Shown in pieces: positions 23,057 through 36,300 of a stretch of 64,000 bases of DNA. Origin of the DNA: Apostichopus japonicus (lineage: Eukaryota; Echinodermata; Holothuroidea; Aspidochirotida; Stichopodidae); the NCBI RefSeq assembly GCF_037975245.1, contig NC_092582.1, forward strand, positions 10,332,001 through 10,396,000, read 5' to 3'. The first letter of the stretch is position 1, and each line of letters begins with the position of its first letter. Position numbers and translations under genes: made by a program. Under the pieces are notes generated by a model. The model was not told where the DNA came from. It did not search any database and was given only the letters and a program-made list of their open reading frames with translations.

Positions 23057-23192
23057 GAGCTGTAAGTATTAGTTAATCGACCTAATATCTCAGTCCATAC
23101 AGTGACGCGATGGCTTGGCGCACTGTACGAGCTGATGAGCGAGGCTCTCTTTTGCATCGGTGGTTCGAGTCCCCGGTGATGACGTCTTTTGC

Positions 23193-23250
23193 CGATCTTT
23201 TACAGCGAGTGCCTCCATGGGCGATCTTTTACAGCGAGTGCCTACATGGG
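23193..23250 (+). repeat. 29-base internal duplication (CCTCCATGGG type)
   Basis: Partner of 19642 at offset 3551. It opens the first complete module of copy 2. Confidence 0.9.
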
Positions 23251-23716
23251 GAGCTGTAAGTATTAGTTAATCGACCTAATATCTCAGTCCATACAGTGGC
23301 GCGATGGCTTGGCGCACTGTGCGAGCTGATGAGCGAGGCTCTCTTTTGCATCGGTTGTTCGAATCCCCGATGATGACGTCTTTTGCCGATCTTTTACAGC
23401 GAGTGCCTACATGGGGAGCTGTAAGTATTAGTTAATCGACCTAATTTCTCAGTCCATACAGTGGCGCGATGGCTTGGCGCACTGTGCGAGCTGATGAGCG
23501 AGGCTCTCTTTTGCATCGGTGGTTCGAGTCCCCGGTGATGACGTCTTTTGCCGATCTTTTACAGCGAGTGCCTACATGGGGAGCTGTAAGTATTAGTTAA
23601 TCGACCTAATATCTCAGTCCATACAGTGACGCGATGGCTTGGCGCACTGTACGAGCTGATGAGCGAGGCTCTCTTTTGCATCGGTGGTTCGAGTCCCCGG
23701 TGATGACGTCTTTTGC

Positions 23717-23774
23717 CGATCTTTTACAGCGAGTGCCTCCATGGGCGATCTTTTACAGCGAGTGCCTACATGGG
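23717..23774 (+). repeat. 29-base internal duplication (CCTCCATGGG type)
   Basis: It opens the second complete module, 524 bases after the previous one. Confidence 0.9.
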
Positions 23775-24240
23775 GAGCTGTAAGTATTAGTTAATCGACC
23801 TAATATCTCAGTCCATACAGTGGCGCGATGGCTTGGCGCACTGTGCGAGCTGATGAGCGAGGCTCTCTTTTGCATCGGTTGTTCGAATCCCCGATGATGA
23901 CGTCTTTTGCCGATCTTTTACAGCGAGTGCCTACATGGGGAGCTGTAAGTATTAGTTAATCGACCTAATTTCTCAGTCCATACAGTGGCGCGATGGCTTG
24001 GCGCACTGTGCGAGCTGATGAGCGAGGCTCTCTTTTGCATCGGTGGTTCGAGTCCCCGGTGATGACGTCTTTTGCCGATCTTTTACAGCGAGTGCCTACA
24101 TGGGGAGCTGTAAGTATTAGTTAATCGACCTAATATCTCAGTCCATACAGTGACGCGATGGCTTGGCGCACTGTACGAGCTGATGAGCGAGGCTCTCTTT
24201 TGCATCGGTGGTTCGAGTCCCCGGTGATGACGTCTTTTGC

Positions 24241-24298
24241 CGATCTTTTACAGCGAGTGCCTCCATGGGCGATCTTTTACAGCGAGTGCCTACATGGG
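24241..24298 (+). repeat. 29-base internal duplication (CCTCCATGGG type)
   Basis: A further 524 bases on, it opens a partial module that corresponds to the one at 20078 in copy 1. Confidence 0.9.
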
Positions 24299-24929
24299 GA
24301 GCTGTAAGTATTAGTTAATCGACCTAATATCTCAGTCCATACAGTGGCGCGATGGCTTGGCGCACTGTGCGAGCTGATGAGCGAGGCTCTCTTTTGCATC
24401 GGTTGTTCGAATCCCCGATGATGACGTCTTTTGCCGATCTTTTACAGCGAGTGCCTACATGGGGAGCTGTAAGTATTAGTTAATCGACCTAATATCTCAG
24501 TCCATACAGTGGCGCGATGGCTTGGCGCACTGTACGAGCTGATGAGCGAGGCTCTATTTTACATCGGTGGTTCGAGTCCCCGGTGATGACGTCTTTTTCC
24601 GATCTTTTACAGCGAGTGCCTACATGGGGAGCTCTAAGTATTAGTTAATCGACCTAATATCTCAGTCCATACAGTGGCGCGATGGCTTGGCGCACTGTAC
24701 GAGCTGATGAGCGAGGCTCTCTTTTGCATCGGTGGTTCGAGTCCCCGGTAATGATATCTTTTGCCGATCTTTTACAGCGAGTGCCTACATGGGGAGCTGT
24801 AAGTATTAGTTAATCGAGCTAATATCTCAGTCCATACATTGACGCGATGGCTTGGCGCACTGTACGAGCTGATGAGCGAGGCTCTCTTTTGCATCGGTGG
24901 TTCGAGTCCCCGGTGATGACGTCTTTTGC

Positions 24930-24987
24930 CGATCTTTTACAGCGAGTGTATCCATGGGCGATCTTTTACAGCGAGTGCCTACATGGG
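24930..24987 (+). repeat. 29-base internal duplication (GTATCCATGGG type)
   Basis: The first half reads GTGTATCCATGGG, two changes beyond the CCTCC type (GCC to GTA). The unit at the matching place in block B copy 1 lacks the duplication. Confidence 0.9.
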
Positions 24988-25783
24988 GAGCTGTAAGTAT
25001 TAGTTAATCGAGCTAATATCTCAGTCCATACAGTGGCGCGATGGCTTGGCGCACTGTACGAGCTGATGAGCGAGGCTCTCTTTTGCATCGGTGGTTCGAA
25101 TCCCCGGTGATGACGTCTTTTGCCGATCTTTTACAGCGAGTGCCTACATGGGAAGCTGTAAGTATTAGTTAATCGACCTAATATCTCAGTCCATACAGTG
25201 GCGCGATGGCTTGGCGCACTGTACGAGCTGATGAATGAGTCTCTATTTTGCATCGGTGGTTCGAGTCCCCGGTGATGACGTCTTTTGCCGATCTTTTACA
25301 GCGAGTGCCTACATGGGGAGCTGTAAGTATTAGTTAATCGAGCTAATATCTCAGTCCATACAGTGCCGCGATGGCTTCGCGCACTGTACGAGCTGATGAG
25401 CGAGGCTCTCTTTTGCATCGGTGGTTCGAGTCCCCGGTGATGACGTCTTTTGCCGATCTTTTACAGCGAGTGCCTACATGGGGAGCTGTAAGTATTAGTT
25501 AATCGAGCTAATATCTCAGTCCATACAGTGGCGCGATGGCTTGGCGCACTGTACGAGCTGAAGAGCGATGCTCTCTCTTGCATCGGTGGTTAGAATCCCC
25601 GGTGATGACGTCTTTTGCCGATCTTTTACAGCGAGTGCCTACATGGGGAGCTGTAAGTATTAGTTAATCGAGCTAATATATCAGTCCATACAGTGACGCG
25701 ATGGCTTGGCGCACTGTACGAGCTGATGAGCGAGGCTCTCTTTTGCATCGGTGGTTCGAGTCCCCGGTGATGACGTCTTTTGC

Positions 25784-25841
25784 CGATCTTTTACAGCGAG
25801 TGTATCCATGGGCGATCTTTTACAGCGAGTGCCTACATGGG
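25784..25841 (+). repeat. 29-base internal duplication (GTATCCATGGG type)
   Basis: Shares the GTATCC change with 24930, so one of the two is a copy of the other. They are five units apart. Confidence 0.9.
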
Positions 25842-28800
25842 GAGCTGTAAGTATTAGTTAATCGACCTAATATCTCAGTCCATACAGTGGCGCGATGGCT
25901 TGGCGCACTGTACGAGCTGATGAGCGAGGCTCTCTTTTGCATCGGTTGTTCGAATCCCCGATGATGACGTCTTTTGCCGATCTTTTACAGCGAGTGCCTA
26001 CATGGGGAGCTGTAAGTATTAGTTAATCGAGCTAATATCTCAGTCCATACAGTGGCGCGATGGCTTGGCGCACTGTACGAGCTGATGAGCGAGGCTCTAT
26101 TTTACATCGGTGGTTCGAGTCCCCGGTGATGACGTCTTTTGCCGATCTTTTACAGCGAGTGCCTACATGGGGAGCTCTAAGTATTAGTTAATCGACCTAA
26201 TATCTCAGTCCATACAGTGGCGCGATGGCTTGGCGCACTGTACGAGCTGATGAGCGAGGCTCTCTTTTGCATCGGTGGTTCTAGTCCCCGGTGATGACAT
26301 CTTTTGCCGATCTTTTACAGCGAGTGCCTACATGGGGAGCTGTAAGTATTAGTTAATCGACCTAATATCTCAGTCCATACAGTGGCGCGATGGCTTGGCG
26401 CACTGTACGAGCTGATGAGCGAGGCTCTCTTTTGCATCGGTGGTTCGAGTCCCCGGTGATGACGTCTTTTGCCGATCTTTTACAGCGAGTGCCTACATGG
26501 GGAGCTGTAAGTATTAGTTAATCGAGCTAATATCTCAGTCCATACAGTGGCGCGATGGCTTGGCGCACTGTACGAGCTGATGAGCGAGGCTCTCTTTTGC
26601 ATCGGTGGTTCGAATCCCCGGTGATGACGTCTTTTGCCGATCTTTTACAGCGAGTGCCTACATGGGAAGCTGTAAGTATTAGTTAATCGACCTAATATCT
26701 CAGTCCATACAGTGGCGCGATGGCTTGGCGCACTGTACGAGCTGTGAATGAGTCTCTATTTTGCATCGGTGGTTCGAGTCCCCGGTGATGACGTCTTTTG
26801 CCGATCTTTTACAGCGAGTGCCTACATGGGGAGCTGTAAGTATTAGTTAATCGAGCTAATATCTCAGTCCATACAGTGGCGCGATGGCTTGGCGCACTGT
26901 ACGAGCTGATGAGCGATGCTCTCTTTTGCATCGGTGGTTCGAGTCCCCGGTGATGACGTCTTTTGCCGATCTTTTACAGCGAGTGCCTACATGGGGAGCT
27001 GTAAGTATTAGTTAATCGAGCTAATATCTCAGTCCATACAGTGGCGCGATGGCTTGGCGCACTGTACGAGCTGAAGAGCGATGCTCTCTCTTGCATCGGT
27101 GGTTCGAATCCCCGGTGATGACGTCTTTTGCCGATCTTTTACAGCGAGTGCCTACATGGGGAGCTGTAAGTATTAGTTAATCGAGCTAATATCTCAGTCC
27201 ATACAGTGGCGCGATGGCTTGGCGCACTGTACGAGCTGATGAGCGAGGCTCTCTTTTGCATCGGTGGTTCGAATCCCCGGTGATGACGTCTTTTGCCGAT
27301 TTTTCCAGCGAGTGCCTACATGGGGAGCTGTAAGTATTAGTTAATCGAGCTAATATCTCAGTCCATACAGTGGCGCGATGGCTTGGCGCACTGTACGAAC
27401 TGATGAGCGAGGCTCTCTTTTGCATCGGTGGTTCGAATCCCCGGTGATGACGTCTTTTGCCGATCTTTTACAGCGAGTGCCTACATGGGAAGCTGTAAGT
27501 ATTAGTTAATCGACCTAATATCTCAGTCCACACAGTGGCGCGATGGCTTGGCGCACTGTACGAGCTGATGAGCGAGGCTCTCTTTTGCATCGGTGGTTCG
27601 AGTCCCCGGTGATGACGTCTTTTGCCGATCTTTTACAGCGAGTGCCTACATGGGAAGCTGTAAGTATTAGTTAATCGACCTAATATCTCAGTCCACACAG
27701 TGGCGCGATGGCTTGGCGCACTGTACGAGCTGATGAGCGAGGCTCTCTTTTGCATCGGTGGTTCGAATCCCCGGTGATGACGTCTTTTGCCGATCTTTTA
27801 CAGCGAGTGCCTACATGGGGAGCTGTAAGTATTAGTTAATCGACCAAATATCTCAGTCCATACAGTGGCGCGATGGCTTGGCGCACTGTACGAGCTGATG
27901 AGCGAGGCTCTCTTTTGCATCGGTGGTTCGAGTCCCCGGTGATGACGTCTTTTGCCGATCTTTTACAGCGAGTGCCTACATGGGGAGCTGTAAGTATTAG
28001 TTAATCGACCAAATATCTCAGTCCATACAGTGGCGCGATGGCTTGGCGCACTGTACGAGCTGATGAGCGAGGCTCTCTCTTGCATCGGTGGTTCGAATCC
28101 CCGGTGATGACGTCTTTTGCCGATCTTCTACAGCGAGTGCCTACATGGGAAGCTGTAAGTATTAGTTAATCGACCTAATATCTCAGTCCATACAGTGGCG
28201 CGATGGCTTGGCGCACTGTACGAGCTGATGAGCGAGGCTCTCTTTTGAACCGGTGGTTCGAGTCCCCGGTGATGACGTCTTTTGCCGATCTTCTACAGCG
28301 ATTGCCTACATGGGGAGCTGTAAGTATTAGTTAATCGAGCTAATATCTCAGTCCATACAGTGGCGCGATGGCTTGGCGCACTGTACGAGCTGATGAGCGA
28401 GGCTCTCTTTTGAACTGGTGGTTCGAATCCCCGGTGATGACGTCTTTTGCCGATCTTTTACAGCGAGTGCCTACATGGGAAGCTGTAAGTATTAGTTAAT
28501 CGACCTAATATCTCAGTCCATACAGTGGCGCGATGGCTTGGCGCACTGTACGAGCTGATGAATGAGTCTCTATTTTGCATCGGTGGTTCGAGTCCCCGGT
28601 GATGACGTCTTTTGCCGATCTTTTACAGCGAGTGCCTACATGGGGAGCTGTAAGTATTAGTTAATCGACCTAATATCTCAGTCCATACAGTGGCGCGATG
28701 GCTTGGCGCACTGTACGAGCTGATGAGCGAGCCTCTCTTTTGCATCGGTGGTTCGAGTCCCCGGTGATGACGTCTTTTGCCGATCTTTTACAGCGAGTGC

Positions 28801-29167
28801 CTACATGGGGAGCTGTAAGTATTAGTTAATCGAGCTAATATCTCAGTCCATACAGTGGCGCGATGGCTTGGCGCACTGTACGAGCTGATGAGCGAGGCTC
28901 TCTTTTGCATCGGTGGTTCGAATCCCCGGTGATGACGTCTTTTGCCGATCTTTTACAGCGAGTGCCTACATGGGGAGCTGTAAGTATTAGTTAATCGAGC
29001 TAATATCTCAGTCCATACAGTGGCGCGATGGCTTGGCGCACTGTGCGAGCTGATGAGCGAGGCTCTCTTTTGCATCGGTGGTTCGAATCCCCGGTGATGA
29101 CGTCTTTTGCCGATTTTTCCAGCGAGTGCCTACATGGGGAGCTGTAAGTATTAGTTAATCGAGCTAA

Positions 29168-29179
29168 TAGCTCAGTCCA
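29168..29179 (+). promoter_or_regulatory. Improved A-box variant (TAGCTCAGT)
   Basis: Here T-to-G at unit position 148 gives TAGCTCAGTCCA, which matches tRNA positions 8-16 (TRGCNNAGY) exactly. The same variant appears near 30187, 31174, 32988, 33976, 35129, 37107, 37611, 37930, 39086, 39246, 40239 and 42052. All are confined to 29-42 kb, and most sit directly after a unit of the one-base-short GATTTTTCC type, so they probably spread as part of a larger block. Function is not shown. Confidence 0.3.
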
Positions 29180-29260
29180 TACAGTGGCGCGATGGCTTGG
29201 CGCACTGTACGAGCTGATGAGCGAGGCTCTCTTTTGCATCGGTGGTTCGAGTCCCCGGTG

Positions 29261-29270
29261 ATGACGTCAT
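29261..29270 (+). promoter_or_regulatory. Chance perfect CRE palindrome (TGACGTCA)
   Basis: Normal units read GATGACGTCTTT. Here T-to-A gives ATGACGTCAT, a full ten-base palindrome containing the CREB/ATF consensus TGACGTCA. I saw it in no other unit, so it is most likely a single mutation without function. Confidence 0.15.
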
Positions 29271-30098
29271 TTGCCGATTTTTCCAGCGAGTGCCTACATG
29301 GGGAGCTGTAAGTATTAGTTAATCGAGCTAATATCTCAGTCCATACAGTGGCGCGATGGCTTGGCGCACTGTACGAGCTGATGAGCGAGGCTCTCTTTTG
29401 CATCGGTGGTTCGAATCCCCGGTGATGACGTCTTTTGCCGATCTTCTACAGCGATTGCCTACATGGGGAGCTGTAAGTATTAGTTAATCGAGCTAATATC
29501 TCAGTCCATACAGTGGCGCGATGGCTTGGCGCACTGTACGAGCTGATGAGCGAGGCTCTCTTTTGCATCGGTGGTTCGAATCCCCGGTGATGACGTCTTT
29601 TGCCGATCTTTTACAGCGAGTGCCTACATGGGAAGCTGTAAGTATTAGTTAATCGAGCTAATATCTCAGTCCACACAGTGGCGCGATGGCTTGGCGCACT
29701 GTACGAGCTGATGAGCGAGGCTCTCTTTTGCATCGGTGGTTCGAGTCCCCGGTGATGACGTCTTTTGCCGATCTTTGACAGCGAGTGCCTACATGGGGAG
29801 CTGTAAGTATTAGTTAATCGACCTAATATCTCAGTCCATACAGTGGCGCGATGGCTTGGCGCACTGTACGAGCTGATGAGCGAGGCTCTCTTTTGCATCG
29901 GTGATTCGAGTCCCCGGTGATGACGTCTTTTGCCGATCTTTTACAGCGAGTGCCTACATGGGGAGCTGTAAGTATTAGTTAATCGAGCTAATATCTCAGT
30001 CCATACAGTGGCGCGATGGCTTGGCGCACTGTAAGAGCTGATGAGCGAGACTCTATTTTGCATCGGTGGTTCGAGTCCCCGGTGATGACGTCTTTTGC

Positions 30099-30156
30099 CG
30101 ATCTTTTACAGCGAGTGCCTACATGGGCGATCTTTTACAGCGAGTGCCTACACGGG
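30099..30156 (+). repeat. 29-base internal duplication (isolated copy)
   Basis: An isolated CCTACATGGG-type member outside block B. Its second half ends CACGGGGAACTG, a private combination. It shows that duplicated units have moved at least 4 kb from the main cluster. Confidence 0.9.
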
Positions 30157-30567
30157 GAACTGTAAGTATTAGTTAATCGACCTAATAGCTCAGTCCATAC
30201 AGTGGCGCGATGGCTTGGCGCACTGTACGAGCTGATGAGCGAGGCTCTCTTTTGCATCGGTGGTTCGAGTCCCCGGTGATGACGTCTTTTGCCGATCTTT
30301 TACAGCGATTGCCTACACGGGGAGCTGTAAGTATTAGTTAATCGAGCTAATATCTCAGTCCATACAGTGGCGCGATGGCTTGGCGCACTGTACGAGCTGA
30401 TGAGCGAGGCTCTCTTTTGCATCGGTGGTTCGAATCCCCGGTGATGACGTCTTTTGTGGATCTTTTACAGCGAGTGCCTACATGGGAAGCTGTAAGTATT
30501 AGTTAATCGACCTAATATCTCAGTCCATACAGTGGCGCGATGGCTTGGCGCACTGTACGAGCTGATG

Positions 30568-33368
30568 AATGAGTCTCTATTTTGCATCGGTGGTTCGAGT
30601 CCCCGGTGATGACGTCTTTTGCCGATCTTTTACAGCGAGTGCCTACATGGGTAGCTGTAAGTATTAGTTAATCGAGCTAATATCTCAGTCCATACAGTGG
30701 CGCGATGGCTTGGCGCACTGTACGAGCTGATGAGCGAGGCTCTCTTTTGCATCGGTGGTTCGAGTCCCGGTGATGACGTCTTTTGCCGATCTTTTACAGC
30801 GAGTGCCTACATGGGGAGCTGTAAGTATTAGTTAATCGAGCTAATATCTCAGTCCATACAGTGGCGCGATGGCTTGGCGCACTGTACGAGCTGAAGAGCG
30901 ATGCTCTCTCTTGCATCGGTGGTTCGAATCCCCGGTGATGACGTCTTTTGCCGATCTTTTACAGCGAGTGCCTACATGGGGAGCTGTAAGTATTAGTTAA
31001 TCGAGCTAATATCTCAGTCCATACAGTGGCGCGATGGCTTGGCGCACTGTACGAGCTGATGAGCGAGGCTCTCTTTTGCATCGGTGGTTCGAATCCCCGG
31101 TGATGACGTCTTTTGCCGATTTTTCCAGCGAGTGCCTACATGGGGAGCTGTAAGTATTAGTTAATCGAGCTAATAGCTCAGTCCATACAGTGGCGCGATG
31201 GCTTGGCGCACTGTACGAGCTGATGAGCGAGGCTCTCTTTTGCATCGGTGGTTCGAGTCCCCGGTGATGACGTCTTTTGCCGATCTTCTACAGCGATTGC
31301 CTACATGGGGAGCTGTAAGTATTAGTTAATCGAGCTAATATCTCAGTCCATACAGTGGCGCGATGGCTTGGCGCACTGTACGAGCTGATGAGCGAGGCTC
31401 TCTTTTGCATCGGTGGTTCGAATCCCCGGTGATGACGTCTTTTGCCGATCTTTTACAGCGAGTGCCTACATGGGAAGCTGTAAGTATTAGTTAATCGACC
31501 TAATATCTCAGTCCACACAGTGGCGCGATGGCTTGGCGCACTGTACGAGCTGATGAGCGAGGCTCTCTTTTGCATCGGTGGTTCGAGTCCCCGGTGATGA
31601 CGTCTTTTGCCGATCTTTTACAGCGAGTGCCTACATGGGAAGCTGTAAGTATTAGTTAATCGACCTAATATCTCAGTCCACACAGTGGCGCGATGGCTTG
31701 GCGCACTGTACGAGCTGATGAGCGAGGCTCTCTTTTGCATCGGTGGTTCGAATCCCCGGTGATGACGTCTTTTGCCGATCTTTTACAGCGAGTGCCTACA
31801 TGGGGAGCTGTAAGTATTAGTTAATCGACCAAATATCTCAGTCCATACAGTGGCGCGATGGCTTGGCGCACTGTACGAGCTGATGAGCGAGGCTCTCTTT
31901 TGCATCGGTGGTTCGAGTCCCCGGTGATGACGTCTTTTGCCGATCTTTTACAGCGAGTGCCTACATGGGGAGCTGTAAGTATTAGTTAATCGACCAAATA
32001 TCTCAGTCCATACAGTGGCGCGATGGCTTGGCGCACTGTACGAGCTGATGAGCGAGGCTCTCTCTTGCATCGGTGGTTCGAATCCCCGGTGATGACGTCT
32101 TTTGCCGATCTTCTACAGCGAGTGCCTACATGGGAAGCTGTAAGTATTAGTTAATCGACCTAATATCTCAGTCCATACAGTGGCGCGATGGCTTGGCGCA
32201 CTGTACGAGCTGATGAGCGAGGCTCTCTTTTGAACCGGTGGTTCGAGTCCCCGGTGATGACGTCTTTTGCCGATCTTCTACAGCGATTGCCTACATGGGG
32301 AGCTGTAAGTATTAGTTAATCGAGCTAATATCTCAGTCCATACAGTGGCGCGATGGCTTGGCGCACTGTACGAGCTGATGAGCGAGGCTCTCTTTTGCAT
32401 CGGTGGTTCGAATCCCCGGTGATGACGTCTTTTGCCGATCTTTTACAGCGAGTGCCTACATGGGAAGCTGTAAGTATTAGTTAATCGACCTAATATCTCA
32501 GTCCATACAGTGGCGCGATGGCTTGGCGCACTGTACGAGCTGATGAGCGAGCCTCTCTTTTGCATCGGTGGTTCGAATCCCCGGTGATGACGTCTTTTGC
32601 CGATCTTTTACAGCGAGTGCCTACATGGGGAGCTGTAAGTATTAGTTAATCGAGCTAATATCTCAGTCCATACAGTGGCGCGATGGCTTGGCGCACTGTA
32701 CGAACTGATGAGCGAGGCTCTCTCTTGCATCGGTGGTTCGAGTCCCCGGTGATGACGTCTTTTGTCGATCTTTTACAGCGAGTGCCTACATGGGGAGCTG
32801 TAAGTATTAGTTAATCGACCTAATATCTCAGTCCATACAGTGGCGCGATGGCTTGGCGCACTGTACGAGCTGATGAGCGAGGCTCTCTTTTGCATCGGTG
32901 GTTCGAATCCCCGGTGATGACGTCTTTTGCCGATTTTTCCAGCAATTGCCTACATGGGGAGCTGTAAGTATTAGTTAATCGAGCTAATAGCTCAGTCCAT
33001 ACAGTGGCGCGATGGCTTGGCGCACTGTACGAGCTGATGAGCGAGGCTCTCTTTTGCATCGGTGGTTCGAGTCCCCGGTGATGCGTCTTTTGCCGATCTT
33101 TTACAGCGATTGCCTACACGGGGAGCTGTAAGTATTAGTTAATCGAGCTAATATCTCAGTCCATACAGTGGCGCGATGGCTTGGCGCACTGTACGAGCTG
33201 ATGAGCGAGGCTCTCTTTTGCATCGGTGGTTCGAATCCCCGGTGATGACGTCTTTTGCCGATCTTTTACAGCGAGTGCCTACATGGGAAGCTGTAAGTAT
33301 TAGTTAATCGACCTAATATCTCAGTCCATACAGTGGCGCGATGGCTTGGCGCACTGTACGAGCTGATG
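30568..33368 (+). repeat. 17-unit segment between GAATGAG markers
   Basis: The chain is: GAATGAG unit, AGT unit, CTGAAGAG unit, GATTTTTCC unit, TAGCTCAG unit with CTTCTACAGCGATT, GGGAAGC units with CCACAC, GACCAAAT units, CTCTCTTGC unit with CTTCTAC, GAACCGG unit, and then five or six more before the next marker. Length is 2801 bases, four short of 17 x 165 because of single-base losses near 30758, 31120, 32935 and 33084. Confidence 0.65.
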
Positions 33369-36300
33369 AATGAGTCTCTATTTTGCATCGGTGGTTCGAG
33401 TCCCCGGTGATGACGTCTTTTGCCGATCTTTTACAGCGAGTGCCTACATGGGGAGCTGTAAGTATTAGTTAATCGAGCTAATATCTCAGTCCATACAGTG
33501 GCGCGATGGCTTGGCGCACTGTACGAGCTGATGAGCGAGGCTCTCTTTTGCATCGGTGGTTCGAGTCCCCGGTGATGACGTCTTTTGCCGATCTTTTACA
33601 GCGAGTGCCTACATGGGGAGCTGTAAGTATTAGTTAATCGAGCTAATATCTCAGTCCATACAGTGGCGCGATGGCTTGGCGCACTGTACGAGCTGAAGAG
33701 CGATGCTCTCTCTTGCATCGGTGGTTCGAATCCCCGGTGATGACGTCTTTTGCCGATCTTTTACAGCGAGTGCCTACATGGGGAGCTGTAAGTATTAGTT
33801 AATCGAGCTAATATCTCAGTCCATACAGTGGCGCGATGGCTTGGCGCACTGTACGAGCTGATGAGCGAGGCTCTCTTTTGCATCGGTGGTTCGAATCCCC
33901 GGTGATGACGTCTTTTGCCGATTTTTCCAGCGAGTGCCTACATGGGGAGCTGTAAGTATTAGTTAATCGAGCTAATAGCTCAGTCCATACAGTGGCGCGA
34001 TGGCTTGGCGCACTGTACGAGCTGATGAGCGAGGCTCTCTTTTGCATCGGTGGTTCGAGTCCCCGGTGATGACGTCTTTTGCCGATCTTCTACAGCGATT
34101 GCCTACATGGGGAGCTGTAAGTATTAGTTAATCGAGCTAATATCTCAGTCCATACAGTGGCGCGATGGCTTGGCGCACTGTACGAGCTGATGAATGAGTC
34201 TCTATTTTGCATCGGTGGTTCGAGTCCCCGGTGATGACGTCTTTTGCCGATCTTCTACAGCGATTGCCTACATGGGGAGCTGTAAGTATTAGTTAATCGA
34301 GCTAATATCTCAGTCCATACAGTGGCGCGATGGCTTGGCGCACTGTACGAGCTGATGAGCGAGACTCTCTTTTGCATCGGTGGTTCGAATCCCCGGTGAT
34401 GACGTCTTTTGCCGATCTTTTACAGCGAGTGCCTACATGGGAAGCTGTAAGTATTAGTTAATCGACCTAATATCTCAGTCCACACAGTGGCGCGATGGCT
34501 TGGCGCACTGTACGAGCTGATGAGCGAGGCTCTCTTTTGCATCGGTGGTTCGAGTCCCCGGTGATGACGTCTTTTGCCGATCTTTTACAGCGAGTGCCTA
34601 CATGGGAAGCTGTAAGTATTAGTTAATCGACCTAATATCTCAGTCCACACAGTGGCGCGATGGCTTGGCGCACTGTACGAGCTGATGAGCGAGGCTCTCT
34701 TTTGCATCGGTGGTTCGAGTCCCCGGTGATGACGTCTTTTGCCGATCTTTTACAGCGAGTGCCTACATGGGGAGCTGTAAGTATTAGTTAATCGAGCTAA
34801 TATCTCAGTCCATACAGTGGCGCGATGGCTTGGCGCACTGTACGAGCTGATGAGCGAGGCTCTCTCTTGCATCGGTGGTTCGAGTCCCCGGTGATGACGT
34901 CTTTTGTCGATCTTTTACAGCGAGTGCCTACATGGGGAGCTGTAAGTATTAGTTAATCGACCTAATATCTCAGTCCATACAGTGGCGCGATGGCTTGGCG
35001 CACTGTACGAGCTGATGAGCGAGGCTCTCTTTTGCATCGGTGATTCGAGTCCCCGGTGATGACGTCTTTTGCCGATTTTTCCAGCAATTGCCTACATGGG
35101 GAGCTGTAAGTATTAGTTAATCGAGCTAATAGCTCAGTCCATACAGTGGCGCGATGGCTTGGCGCACTGTACGAGCTGATGAGCGAGGCTCTCTTTTGCA
35201 TCGGTGGTTCGAGTCCCCGGTGATGACGTCTTTTGCCGATCTTTTACAGCGATTGCCTACACGGGGAGCTGTAAGTATTAGTTAATCGACCAAATATCTC
35301 AGTCCATACAGTGGCGCGATGGCTTGGCGCACTGTACGAGCTGATGAGCGAGGCTCTCTTTTGCATCGGTGGTTCGAGTCCCCGGTGATGACGTCTTTTG
35401 CCGATCTTCTACAGCGATTGCTTACACGGGGAGCTGTAAGTATTAGTTAATCGAGCTAATATCTCAGTCCATACAGTGGCGCGATGGCTTGGCGCACTGT
35501 ACGAGCTGATGAGCGAGGCTCTCTTTTGCATCGGTGGTTCGAATCCCCGGTGATGACGTCTTTTGCCGATCTTTTACAGCGAGTGCCTACATGGGAAGCT
35601 GTAAGTATTAGTTAATCGACCTAATATCTCAGTCCACACAGTGGCGCGATGGCTTGGCGCACTGTACGAGCTGATGAGCGAGGCTCTCTTTTGCATCGGT
35701 GGTTCGAGTCCCCGGTGATGACGTCTTTTGCCGATCTTTTACAGCGAGTGCCTACATGGGAAGCTGTAAGTATTAGTTAATCGACCTAATATCTCAGTCC
35801 ACACAGTGGCGCGATGGCTTGGCGCACTGTACGAGCTGATGAGCGAGGCTCTCTTTTGCATGGTGGTTCGAATCCCCGGTGATGACGTCTTTTGCCGATC
35901 TTTTACAGCGAGTGCCTACATGGGGAGCTGTAAGTATTAGTTAATCGACCAAATATCTCAGTCCATACAGTGGCGCGATGGCTTGGCGCACTGTACGAGC
36001 TGATGAGCGAGGCTCTCTTTTGCATCGGTGGTTCGAGTCCCCGGTGATGACGTCTTTTGCCGATCTTTTACAGCGAGTGCCTACATGGGGAGCTGTAAGT
36101 ATTAGTTAATCGACCAAATATCTCAGTCCATACAGTGGCGCGATGGCTTGGCGCACTGTACGAGCTGATGAGCGAGGCTCTCTCTTGCATCGGTGGTTCG
36201 AATCCCCGGTGATGACGTCTTTTGCCGATCTTCTACAGCGAGTGCCTACATGGGAAGCTGTAAGTATTAGTTAATCGACCTAATATCTCAGTCCATACAG

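Larger units (their letters stand above)
23106..24153 (+). repeat. Two tandem copies of the three-unit module (2 x 524)
   Basis: Starts at 23106, 23630 and 24154 are spaced exactly 524 bases (194 + 165 + 165). Block B copy 1 has one complete module at the matching place and this copy has two, followed in both by a partial one. This is a direct view of a local copy-number change inside a larger repeat. Confidence 0.8.
21757..24930 (+). repeat. 21-unit block B, copy 2 with module expansion
   Basis: The markers of copy 1 recur in the same order: TTAATTAATC (21885), GTCGG (21972), TTTAC with GACCAAAT, TTTTTC (22463), GACCTCATACC (22885) and 29-base duplications at 22999, 23193, 23717 and 24241. 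After 23629 the offset grows from 3551 to 4076 because of an extra three-unit module. CTCTATTTTAC (24551) and GGTAATGATATC (24747) then match at 4076. Similarity to copy 1 fades near 24930. Confidence 0.8.

Noticed and set aside
29261-29270. CREB/ATF binding site as a regulatory element
   Set aside because: Only one of 385 units has the full palindrome. A single mutation explains it.
29611-29898. 95-codon minus-strand frame
   Set aside because: Two successive satellite units read in phase because TTTGACAGC removes the stop. The second half repeats the first.
19448-30156. 29-base duplications as target-site duplications or transposon ends
   Set aside because: They are direct and adjacent with nothing between the copies, and breakpoints are identical in all ten units. 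This is an inherited internal duplication, not an insertion scar.
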